Shown here: piece by piece, positions 37,909 to 45,486 of the stretch
Position numbering within the stretch: position 1 is the first letter of the stretch
Layout: each line of letters opens with the position of its first letter
Assembly: GCA_052400625.1 (NCBI GenBank)
Contig: JBQTGH010000018.1
Direction: 5' to 3' (one strand)
Source: Thermophagus sp052400625
Lineage (GTDB): Bacteria > Bacteroidota > Bacteroidia > Bacteroidales > Marinilabiliaceae
Length of the DNA stretch: 49,900 nt
Notes under the pieces: generated by a model
The model's database searches: none
Seen by the model: only the letters and a program-made list of their open reading frames with translations
Told to the model about the DNA's origin: nothing
Translations under genes and position numbers: made by a program

Positions 37909-38655
37909 ATGAAGTTATTAGAAGGAAAAACTGCAATTGTTACCGGCGCAGCCCGGGGAATTGGTAAAGCTATTGCTTTACGATTCGCTAAAGAAGGATG
38001 CAATATTGCTTTTACCGATCTTGTCTATAACGATGCAGCCAAAGCTACCGAACAAGAAATTGCCGGATTAGGCGTCAAAGTAAAAGCTTATGCCTCCAAC
38101 GCTGCCAATTTTGAGGAAACCCAAACCGTGGTTGAAGAAATTGTCAAAGATTTTGGGCAAATAGATATTTTGGTGAACAATGCCGGAATTACCAAAGACA
38201 CATTATTAATGCGTATGACCGAAGAACAATGGGATGCTGTTATTAATGTGAACCTGAAATCCGCCTTTAATTTCACCAAAGCCGTTCAAAAAACCATGCT
38301 GAAACAACGCTCCGGTTCGATCATTAATATGAGCTCGGTGGTTGGGGTAAGCGGGAATGCCGGTCAGGCTAACTACAGCGCTTCCAAGGCAGGATTGATC
38401 GGGTTTACCAAATCGATTGCCAAGGAATTGGGTTCTCGCGGTATCCGCAGTAATGCCATAGCGCCTGGTTTCATCATCACCGAAATGACCGGTGCTTTAC
38501 CCGATGACGTTAAAAAAGAGTGGGAAAGCAAAATACCTTTGCGTCGGGGAGGAACTCCTGAAGACGTGGCTAACACTTGCGTATTCCTGGCCTCTGACCT
38601 CTCATCCTATGTTACCGGTCAGGTCATCCATGTTTGTGGTGGTATGAATACTTGA
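37909..38655 (+). CDS. fabG: 3-oxoacyl-[acyl-carrier-protein] reductase
   Basis: A 248-residue classical SDR enzyme reducing 3-oxoacyl-ACP with NADPH in fatty acid elongation. TGAARGIG (12-19) binds the cofactor, LVNNAGITKD (N90, N91) stabilises the core, and the catalytic set is S143 (MSSVVGVSGNAGQ), Y156 and K160 (NYSASKAG). The C-terminal NAIAPGFIITEMT and YVTGQVIHVCGGM are typical FabG. No other fab genes are near. A terminator follows at 38681. Confidence 0.93.
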   Translation: MKLLEGKTAIVTGAARGIGKAIALRFAKEGCNIAFTDLVYNDAAKATEQEIAGLGVKVKAYASNAANFEETQTVVEEIVKDFGQIDILVNNAGITKDTLLMRMTEEQWDAVINVNLKSAFNFTKAVQKTMLKQRSGSIINMSSVVGVSGNAGQANYSASKAGLIGFTKSIAKELGSRGIRSNAIAPGFIITEMTGALPDDVKKEWESKIPLRRGGTPEDVANTCVFLASDLSSYVTGQVIHVCGGMNT

Positions 38656-38680
38656 TATTGGCTATAATTTACTATATTAG

Positions 38681-38711
38681 AAGGTGCTTTCAACAGAAGG
38701 CGCCTTTTATT
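38681..38711 (+). terminator. Intrinsic terminator after fabG
   Basis: AAGGTGC and GCGCCTT form a 7-bp stem with one G-T pair (38681-38687 with 38700-38706), followed by TTATTG and T-rich sequence, 25 nt after the stop. Confidence 0.65.
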
Positions 38712-38755
38712 GTTTTAATATAGTGAACCATCCCTACAAACCATTTTAGCAACCA

Positions 38756-38827
38756 ATGAAATGAGCATGACAACGTAGAGTTGTCACAACAAGAACATGT
38801 ATAAACTGATGGTCATGCGAGTTCCAT
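38756..38827 (+). repeat. Dispersed structured repeat, copy B (72 bp)
   Basis: Begins ATGAAATGAGCATGACAACG and ends GCGAGTTCCAT. Inner hairpin TGACAAC-gtaga-GTTGTCA is perfect. A second hairpin CTGATGG...CCATCAG is also perfect, and GCATGAC can pair alternatively with GTCATGC. Ends 31 nt before the alcohol dehydrogenase start, with flank similarity to copies A and D up to that ATG. Confidence 0.85.
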
Positions 38828-38858
38828 CAGACCAATGAATTAATCTAATTTTATACGG

Positions 38859-40022
38859 ATGAAAAATTTTAATTTTCACACTCCAACAAAGATTTTATTC
38901 GGAAAGAATAAAGTCGTTGAATTAGGCCCTGAAATCAAACAATACGGCTCAAGGGTCTTATTGGTTTACGGAGGAGGTTCCGTAAAGAAAATCGGGTTGT
39001 ATGATCAGGTGATAGAACAACTCCAACGTTACAATTTACATTACGTAGAGCTTAGCGGAGTTCAACCCAATCCTAGGCTAACATCGGTTAAAGAGGGTAT
39101 TCGGCTGTGTCGGGAGCACCACCTCGATTTCATATTACCCATCGGGGGTGGCAGTGTAATTGATGCATCCAAAGCCATTGCTGCAGGCGTCAACTATCAA
39201 GGAGATCCATGGGACTTTATGATGCGCAAGGCAAAGGTTGATAATCCATTACCCATCGGCACCATTCTTACCCTTGCCGCCACAGGATCCGAGATGAACG
39301 GCAATGCCGTTATCACCAATGAAGAAACACAGGAAAAGAGAGGCATGGGCAGCGATTTATTGCGACCGAAATTTTCCATCCTCGATCCGGTCTATACATA
39401 TAGCGTAAACCGTTACCATACGGCCGCAGGAACGGTGGATATGATGAGTCATATTTTTGAAAATTATTTTGCTCCCTCCGACGGCACCTTTGTTCAGGAT
39501 GCCATTGCCGAAGCCATATTAAAAACCTGTATCAAGTATGGCCCTATAGCTCTTGAAGAACCTGAAAACTATGAGGCGCGAGCCAACCTGCTATGGGCCG
39601 GTAGTCTGGCGCTTAATGGTCTGACGGTAACAGGGAAGCTAATGGGCGACTGGGCAACGCACGGCATTGAACATGAAGTTAGCGCCATTTATGATCTTAC
39701 CCATGGGGCAGGACTCGCGATTATCCATCCAGTTTGGATGAAATATGTTTTGAGCGAAAAAACCGCACCCAAATTTGCACAAATGGCACGAAATGTGTGG
39801 AATATAGAAGACCCTGACGACCAGTCGGCCGCCGAAAAAGGCATCGATTCCGTTCGAAGATTTTTTTCTTCTCTGGGTATGCCTGCCACCCTTTCGGAGG
39901 TTAATATTCCTGATGATCATTTTGAGGCTATGGGAGAAAAAGCCTGCGTTTTTGGGCCCATTGGAAGTTTTAAAAAGCTTATGGCCAAGGACGTGGTAGC
40001 GATCCTAAAAAACGCCCTCTAA
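38859..40022 (+). CDS. Iron-containing alcohol dehydrogenase (YqhD/BdhA type)
   Basis: A 387-residue group III alcohol dehydrogenase, probably NAD(P)H-dependent reduction of aldehydes such as butanal. FNFHTPTKILFGKNKV opens the family; LPIGGGSVIDASKAIAAG (93-110) binds the cofactor; metal ligands fit D194 and H198 (GTVDMMSHIFE), H268 and H282 (THGIEHEVSAIYDLTHG), nearly the numbering of E. coli YqhD. The physiological substrate is unknown. Copy B of the structured repeat lies just upstream, and the next gene starts 15 nt downstream. Confidence 0.94.
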   Translation: MKNFNFHTPTKILFGKNKVVELGPEIKQYGSRVLLVYGGGSVKKIGLYDQVIEQLQRYNLHYVELSGVQPNPRLTSVKEGIRLCREHHLDFILPIGGGSVIDASKAIAAGVNYQGDPWDFMMRKAKVDNPLPIGTILTLAATGSEMNGNAVITNEETQEKRGMGSDLLRPKFSILDPVYTYSVNRYHTAAGTVDMMSHIFENYFAPSDGTFVQDAIAEAILKTCIKYGPIALEEPENYEARANLLWAGSLALNGLTVTGKLMGDWATHGIEHEVSAIYDLTHGAGLAIIHPVWMKYVLSEKTAPKFAQMARNVWNIEDPDDQSAAEKGIDSVRRFFSSLGMPATLSEVNIPDDHFEAMGEKACVFGPIGSFKKLMAKDVVAILKNAL

Positions 40023-40037
40023 ACTAAATTGTGCTTC

Positions 40038-41090
40038 ATGTACCGAATTAAAAATTGGAGTTGTTTTGCACTCATACTTATTCTATCAGGCTGCGTATCT
40101 TACACAACCATTGGTTTAGACGTACAGAAACCGGCCGGAGTGGAAATCCCCGTTGATATTGCATCGGTAGTGGTGGTAGATCATGCACCTCCATTTACCA
40201 AAATCGATAGTGGTATCCACAAAATCATTTTACCCGGTAAAAAATATGTGGTAGACACCATCCTTCTGAAGGATTTTGGTAAGTTAGCCATTGAAAGTAT
40301 GGCGGAAGTATTAAAAAGCAAACAGTTTTTTGATTCGGTACATGTTTATCCCCAAAAACTAGATCCGGTTTCCACTTATTCCCTATCTCCTTCTTTATCG
40401 ACCGAAACCTTAGACTCAATATGTGATCGTTATAATGCTCAGGGATTAATTGCTCTTGACTATTTCGATTATGGTACGACCCTTCAGGTTTCTGAAGCTC
40501 CTGATATTTATTATTCCACCTTGGATGCCCGTAGTCGTACCAGATGGAAAATTTACAATCGTTTAACCGGAAAGACGCTGGATGTCCATGTCCAAAAAGA
40601 TACTATTTTCTGGGATGGTATAGGCTACTCAATCACCGGTTCCGCGGCAGAGCTGCCACCCATTCGGGAGGCATTAAAAATGGCGGCACAACATGCAGGT
40701 GCTAAATATTCGGATTACGTAGCTCCCTCATGGGAATCACAGTCAAGGCTCATTTACATTAAGGGACACCCCTTATTTTACAAAGCTTCTGAATTGGTTG
40801 CCAACAATCAGTGGGAAGAAGCCGGTCGAATATGGTATTACGTTTATCTAAACGGATCACCCAAGCAAAAGGCCAGAGCGGCTTTTAATCTGGCCCTTAG
40901 CAAAGAAATGACTGGCGATTTTCGTGAAGCAGCAGCATGGGCTTGGAATAGTATGGAAGAATATGCCCCCATGGGTAATCTTTCCGTAACACAAGCAGAA
41001 AAAGATGCCTGCAAATCTTATTATATTCTTCTTGCACAACGCATCCAGGAGAAGAAAAAAATTGATAACCAATATGGTATTGAAGAATAA
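40038..41090 (+). CDS. DUF6340-like lipoprotein
   Basis: A 350-residue protein with a lipoprotein signal (ALILILSGC, Cys19). The mature region begins VEIPVDIASVVVVDHAPP, then has a TPR-like C-terminal helical part (ASELVANNQWEEAGRIWYYV... KARAAFNLALSKEMTGDFREAAAWA, about 235-320). This pattern recalls the uncharacterised DUF6340 family of Bacteroidota envelope proteins; the name is from memory. The start at ATG 40038 is favoured over TTG 40029. It overlaps the next gene by 17 nt, so the two are probably translated together, which suggests a cell-envelope role. Confidence 0.75.
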   Translation: MYRIKNWSCFALILILSGCVSYTTIGLDVQKPAGVEIPVDIASVVVVDHAPPFTKIDSGIHKIILPGKKYVVDTILLKDFGKLAIESMAEVLKSKQFFDSVHVYPQKLDPVSTYSLSPSLSTETLDSICDRYNAQGLIALDYFDYGTTLQVSEAPDIYYSTLDARSRTRWKIYNRLTGKTLDVHVQKDTIFWDGIGYSITGSAAELPPIREALKMAAQHAGAKYSDYVAPSWESQSRLIYIKGHPLFYKASELVANNQWEEAGRIWYYVYLNGSPKQKARAAFNLALSKEMTGDFREAAAWAWNSMEEYAPMGNLSVTQAEKDACKSYYILLAQRIQEKKKIDNQYGIEE

Positions 41091-42504
41091 AGGATATTCT
41101 CTGTCCCACACACTGTTTATATTGTTCTCTCTAGTATTCCTTCCTTCCCAGGCCCAAAAACCCGAAGGACTCCCTGATTATGCTTCCGTTTCAGCTCTGG
41201 TAAAGGACCTTTGCACAGGAGAAGTGGTAGCCGCTCATCAGCCTAAAAAAAACAGGCTAACGGCAAGCCTTATGAAACTGGTGACAACCGCCACGGCGCT
41301 GGATCTTCTTGGCAAAGATTTCAAGTTCGCCACCAGACTATGGTTCACAGGATCCATCCACAATGGCACGTTGTACGGCGATCTGATTATTGAAGGCGGA
41401 GGTGATCCCACTTTGGGTTCACGGTATTTTCCCAATCAACATCCCGATTCGGTCCTCTTACGGGTCAAAAATATTTTGGAAAAAAAGTGTATAAAAAAAA
41501 TCAACGGACAGATATTCGTTGATGAAAATTATTTACAAGGTTCACGTTATCCCTCGCGCAGACTGTGGGAAGATATGGGTAACTATTACGGTGCTCCCCC
41601 GGCTGCATTAACCTGGAGAGACAACTCGTTGACCGTAGTATTGAAATCTCCCCCCCAAATAGGAGCCAAATGTCGCGTTGTATCCGTTTTTCCACAGCCA
41701 GATAATATAACCTTTAACTGCCGCGTAATATCTGCAAAACACAACCGTGACAGCGCCTATATTTATGGTCTTCCCGGTCTTGACATGTGGGAAATCAGAG
41801 GATCAATACCGGCCGGACGAAATCACTTCGTCATAAAAGGAGCATTGCCGGAGCCCGGTTTGACCTTTGCTTCGGAAGTAGGTGCAATCATGGATAAAAA
41901 CGGGAATATACCCATCGAAAAGATCACATCAACAAACATAACTACCAATATTCAATTGGCTGGTGAAATAGAGTCCCCACCATTATCAGAAATTATAAAA
42001 GAGCTCAATCAACATAGTCTTAATCTGGCCGCTGATCATTTGTTGATTGCTCTCGGGAAAAAAAGGGCATCTCAAAACATATCGGAATGGGATTCAGGCC
42101 TTCAACAAATTAAACACTACTGGCAACGCAAAGATGAACAGTTCTGTCTCAACATTAAAGACGGCAGTGGTCTCGCCCCTCAAAGTACATTGTCACCAGC
42201 TTTTCTGGTCGAAATGCTCACAACTATTTATCAGGATAGTTTACTTTTTGAGACTTTTAAAAACTCCCTGGCTATTAGTGGTGAATCAGGAACCTTAAAA
42301 CACTTCGGAAAGCAGGCTCCTTTAAAGGGAATTATTTATGGCAAAAGTGGTTCCATGAAAGATGTGTTGGGATATGCCGGATATATCTTTCGTAACAATG
42401 AACATCCGCTGGTTTTTTGTGTGATGGTCAATCATCACGGAAAGAAAAACAGTGATATCAGAAAATGTCTTGAAAATTGGCTGGAAAAAATAGTTCAACC
42501 ATGA
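41074..42504 (+). CDS. dacB: D-alanyl-D-alanine carboxypeptidase/endopeptidase, PBP4 (S13) family
   Basis: A 476-residue exported penicillin-binding protein that trims or cuts peptidoglycan cross-links. A signal peptide (HTLFILFSLVFLPSQAQ) is followed by the active-site motif SLMK (S65, K68), then the PBP4-type inserted domain (GDLIIEGGGDPTLGSR, VDENYL, YGAPPAALTWRDNSL), the SxN motif in HSLNLAADH and KSG in YGKSGSMKD. IKDGSGLAPQSTLSP is also diagnostic. The ATG at 41074 overlaps the preceding lipoprotein gene. The stop TGA at 42502-42504 lies within the first bases of repeat copy C. Confidence 0.93.
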   Translation: MVLKNKGYSLSHTLFILFSLVFLPSQAQKPEGLPDYASVSALVKDLCTGEVVAAHQPKKNRLTASLMKLVTTATALDLLGKDFKFATRLWFTGSIHNGTLYGDLIIEGGGDPTLGSRYFPNQHPDSVLLRVKNILEKKCIKKINGQIFVDENYLQGSRYPSRRLWEDMGNYYGAPPAALTWRDNSLTVVLKSPPQIGAKCRVVSVFPQPDNITFNCRVISAKHNRDSAYIYGLPGLDMWEIRGSIPAGRNHFVIKGALPEPGLTFASEVGAIMDKNGNIPIEKITSTNITTNIQLAGEIESPPLSEIIKELNQHSLNLAADHLLIALGKKRASQNISEWDSGLQQIKHYWQRKDEQFCLNIKDGSGLAPQSTLSPAFLVEMLTTIYQDSLLFETFKNSLAISGESGTLKHFGKQAPLKGIIYGKSGSMKDVLGYAGYIFRNNEHPLVFCVMVNHHGKKNSDIRKCLENWLEKIVQP

Positions 42505-42550
42505 AACGAGCTTGACCAGGAATGTTGGTCACAACAAGAATATGTATAAA
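42501..42550 (+). repeat. Dispersed structured repeat, copy C (5' part only)
   Basis: Begins ATGAAACGAGCTTGACCAGG and keeps the inner hairpin TGACCA...TGGTCA, with arm bases that differ from copies A, B and D on both sides. Similarity stops after TATGTATAAA; the 3' half is missing. Its first bases ATGA include the TGA stop of the PBP4 gene. Confidence 0.75.
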
Positions 42551-42584
42551 AAATTTAGGCAGAAGTGCACAGGATGGAAAGGCT

Positions 42585-42664
42585 AATAGGCTATTAGGTC
42601 AATAGGCCGATAGGTTGATAGGTCGATAGGCCAATAGGTTGATAGGCCAATAGGTTGTTAGGCG
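42585..42664 (+). repeat. Octamer tandem array, RATAGGYY x 10 (second locus)
   Basis: Ten in-phase units: AATAGGCT, ATTAGGTC, AATAGGCC, GATAGGTT, GATAGGTC, GATAGGCC, AATAGGTT, GATAGGCC, AATAGGTT, GTTAGGCG. Same unit and unit number as the array at 36738. Confidence 0.87.
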
Positions 42665-42669
42665 TTGAG

Positions 42670-42700
42670 ATTGAAGGGATTGAAGGGATTGAAGGGATTG
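42670..42700 (+). repeat. 9-bp tandem repeat ATTGAAGGG x 3.4
   Basis: Three perfect ATTGAAGGG units and a partial ATTG, 5 nt after the octamer array. Confidence 0.85.
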
Positions 42701-42832
42701 ATATTCTAAAGTGCTAATATCAAGTTATTGTTACTGTTAAACATTAATCTTATATCTTGTATCTAATAATCTAAACATCTAGTATTTGATTTGCTAATAG
42801 CCTAACCACTAACATTAAAAAAATCTATATCA

Positions 42833-42902
42833 ATGAAACGAGCATGGCAAGAAGACTTTCCACAATAAGAATATGTATAAACTAAAGCCATGCAAGCTCC
42901 AT
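42833..42902 (+). repeat. Dispersed structured repeat, copy D (70 bp)
   Basis: Begins ATGAAACGAGCATGGCAAG and ends AAGCTCCAT. Hairpin TGGcAAG-aaga-CTTtCCA has one mismatch. The long-range pair is GCATGGC with GCCATGC, where A, B have GCATGAC with GTCATGC. It ends 31 nt before the nitrilase-family start, with flank ACCAATGA, AATTTTATACG shared with copy B. Confidence 0.85.
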
Positions 42903-42933
42903 TACACCAATGAGTTATATAAATTTTATACGA

Positions 42934-43698
42934 ATGAAAATAGCCCTGATAGAGACATCGTTGTACTGGTGCGACATTGACAGAAATCTGAAACATTTCC
43001 AAAATCTGATAGAATCAGTCGCTCCAGATTGCAAAATGGTATTGCTCCCTGAAATGTTTTCAACCGGATTTACGATGCAACCGGAGCAACTACAGGATAA
43101 TAATCTTCAAAAGGTACCCTTATGGTTTAAAGAGATGGCAATCAAGCAATCAATGGCCATTGGTGGAAGTTCTGTTGCCCACATTCATAACAATTATTAT
43201 AACCGTTTTTATTTCGCGATACCCGGTGGAGAACTCCACCATTACGACAAAAGACATCTTTTCAGGATGGGCGAAGAACAACACCACTACACTGCCGGCA
43301 ATGAAAGAAAAGTATTTGACTTTGAAAATTGGAGAATTTCTCCCCAAATTTGCTACGATTTACGATTCCCGGTGTGGAGTCGCAACCGTAATGATTTCGA
43401 CATGTTAATCTATGTGGCCAACTGGCCTGCATCCCGTCAGGATGTATGGACAACACTTCTCAAGGCCCGTGCCATTGAAAATCAATGCTATGTAGCAGGC
43501 GTTAACCGTACCGGGACAGATCCGCAGGTAGGCTATGCCGGTGGCTCGGTGGTCTACTCACCAAAAGGAGAATCAGTTAGCTACGCAGCAGACATTAATC
43601 CATCCATAATATATGCAGATATTAACCTCGAAGAGCTGAATCGATTCAGACAAAAATTCCCTGCATGGAAAGATGCTGATGATTTTGAGTTTCTCTAA
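42934..43698 (+). CDS. Nitrilase-superfamily amidohydrolase (omega-amidase-like)
   Basis: A 254-residue carbon-nitrogen hydrolase with the catalytic triad E40 (LLPEMFSTGF), K106 (YDKRHLFRMGEE) and C140 (PQICYDLRFPVWSR). The sequence around the triad, the short length and GYAGGSVVYSPKGE match the YafV/omega-amidase branch, which hydrolyses alpha-ketoglutaramate and related omega-amides in metabolite repair. The substrate is inferred from family resemblance. I chose the ATG at 42934 because MKIALIE is the usual start; an in-frame ATG at 42910 lies in the repeat's flank. Confidence 0.92.
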   Translation: MKIALIETSLYWCDIDRNLKHFQNLIESVAPDCKMVLLPEMFSTGFTMQPEQLQDNNLQKVPLWFKEMAIKQSMAIGGSSVAHIHNNYYNRFYFAIPGGELHHYDKRHLFRMGEEQHHYTAGNERKVFDFENWRISPQICYDLRFPVWSRNRNDFDMLIYVANWPASRQDVWTTLLKARAIENQCYVAGVNRTGTDPQVGYAGGSVVYSPKGESVSYAADINPSIIYADINLEELNRFRQKFPAWKDADDFEFL

Positions 43699-43854
43699 AT
43701 AAGTTTTGATTCATTTGCTGGGTATATTTTAAGGGGAAATTTGGACGCGGAAGACGGAAATTGAAGCCAGATACTTATCAAATTGATGAAAAAAAAATAA
43801 GTTGATGTGCTAAATAATACTCTTTGTTCCATATTCTGGGTCTTTCCCCTCTAC

Positions 43855-43887
43855 AAAAAAAGGGGCAGCGCATCAAAGCACTACCCC
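43855..43887 (-). terminator. Intrinsic terminator of the SusCD operon
   Basis: On the minus strand GGGGTAGTGC, loop TTTGAT, GCGCTGCCCC pair over 10 bp (two G-T pairs), followed by seven T. It begins about 42 nt after the SusD stop. Confidence 0.85.
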
Positions 43888-43891
43888 CCAG

Positions 43892-43918
43892 AAACTATTA
43901 CGGGAAGTAATAGTTTTT
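43892..43918 (+). terminator. Possible plus-strand terminator facing SusD
   Basis: Perfect 10-bp stem AAACTATTAC / GTAATAGTTT with loop GGGAA, followed by TTC. It lies about 190 nt after the nitrilase gene and next to the SusD terminator, so the two may isolate converging transcripts. Confidence 0.5.
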
Positions 43919-43928
43919 CAATAAATAT

Positions 43929-45467
43929 TTATTCCATCCACCAGAGAGGCGTATCCATTTCGTCACCACCCATATTAACAATGGCATCTTCAAGGTTAAC
44001 ACTGTTAACGCTGGCTTCGTTAAGCAGATATTTCACCCTCGTGGGAACATCAACATCCAGATCCACAATAGGCTCGAAAGTAAATGTTTGTTCCATAACA
44101 TCCAACACCTCTTCATCGTTATAATATTCGGTGGTAACGGTATAAGTTTCACCAGGTTTAATAAGCGTAGTGGGATATCCTGTACGACGAATCTCTGACC
44201 AGGCCTCATAAGGCTGCATATACAAGGCAATGTATTTTTGTGTCATAACCGTCTCTTCCGATGCCGGTGGCAAAGCATTCACATAATCCTCAATATCTAA
44301 ACTTTCCACATCCCACTTACTCATGGAGGCCCTAACACCCTCTTCATACAAAGTTTGGTCCCAACCGTTAAGTTCGCTGAGGATAAAGCATACTTCGGAA
44401 TATTCCATATACACTTCCCCGTACGTAGGAGATAGCACAACATCGCCGGGTAGTGATTCATGCTTATATTCCCTAACCTTATCGTTTGAGTTGGCCATCG
44501 GAACCCCGTAGTAAAAACCATCTCCATTGGGTGCAACATATATGGGCAGACGCGGATCTTCCATGCCAAAAGGACCGCGATTACCTTTCAACAACTCAAC
44601 AAAAGAATAGGAAGGCGAAAAGTCGGTACGGTTTTCCACATAGAAAGCACGGTACATCGGCGCACCATTCAAGGCTGAATTCTCAAAGTAAATCACGGCA
44701 TTATCTTCATTGGATTCGAAGACTCCCTGCGCCAATGCATCGGCAATATGCTCGGCTGCCAGATCGGGTTCTACATCTTTTATGCGGTTGGCTATCCTTA
44801 ACCGCAGAGAGTTGGCAAATTTTTTCCACTTGGTAGCATCGCCATTATAGATATTATCACCATTTATCATATTGGCATCTTCAATTATCATTGCCTGAGC
44901 CTCATCCAATTCTTTCAAAAGATCAACATAAATATCTTTCTGACGGGCATATTGGGGCGTCAATACCCCCTCATCACCATAAAGTGCATCAAAATCCTGA
45001 TTGTTTGTACCGTAAGAATAGTAAGGAATATCACCCCAAATATCGGTGGCCAGTTGAAAAATGTAAGCAAGCATAATTCTGGCAGCGGCAATCTGGTTCT
45101 CATTGGGGGCATCCAATGCGGCATCTATCTTCAATTCCGGATCGGTATTAATATCAATAATGGATTTCAGATCACGAGCATTGGCATAAAGATCATCCCA
45201 TCCGCTTTTATTAACTGTTTCACGGTAAAGGAAACGATCTTCCTCGGTATAGTTTACCTGGTTCCAGTACTGGACCCATAACAGAGCCATACGTCCTGAA
45301 AACCATTCATCACGGGTATCATTCATCAACTGTTTTTGTACCCTGGACATTAGGCCGGAAGTAGGCGGAACACCCGGCTCATTGGGATTCTCAATATAAT
45401 CGACTTCACAAGAAGTGAAAAAAATAGCTCCCAACACTAAGCAGGCTATATATTTTGTTATTCTCAT
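43929..45467 (-). CDS. SusD/RagB-family nutrient-binding lipoprotein (SusD-like type 2)
   Basis: A 512-residue surface lipoprotein (LGAIFFTSC, Cys20). It is mostly helical with TPR-like repeats. NPNEPGVPPTSGLMSRVQKQL follows the anchor, then WVQYWNQVNYTEEDRF, ARIMLAYIFQLATDIWGDIPYYSYG, KWKKFANSLRLRIANRI and YIALYMQPYEAWSEIRRTGYP, the SusD signature regions. It caps the TonB barrel encoded 19 nt upstream and captures a ligand before import. The ligand is unknown because no glycoside hydrolase, sulfatase or peptidase is linked. Confidence 0.93.
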   Translation of the reverse strand: MRITKYIACLVLGAIFFTSCEVDYIENPNEPGVPPTSGLMSRVQKQLMNDTRDEWFSGRMALLWVQYWNQVNYTEEDRFLYRETVNKSGWDDLYANARDLKSIIDINTDPELKIDAALDAPNENQIAAARIMLAYIFQLATDIWGDIPYYSYGTNNQDFDALYGDEGVLTPQYARQKDIYVDLLKELDEAQAMIIEDANMINGDNIYNGDATKWKKFANSLRLRIANRIKDVEPDLAAEHIADALAQGVFESNEDNAVIYFENSALNGAPMYRAFYVENRTDFSPSYSFVELLKGNRGPFGMEDPRLPIYVAPNGDGFYYGVPMANSNDKVREYKHESLPGDVVLSPTYGEVYMEYSEVCFILSELNGWDQTLYEEGVRASMSKWDVESLDIEDYVNALPPASEETVMTQKYIALYMQPYEAWSEIRRTGYPTTLIKPGETYTVTTEYYNDEEVLDVMEQTFTFEPIVDLDVDVPTRVKYLLNEASVNSVNLEDAIVNMGGDEMDTPLWWME

Positions 45468-45486
45468 AATATACTTTCTTTAACGG

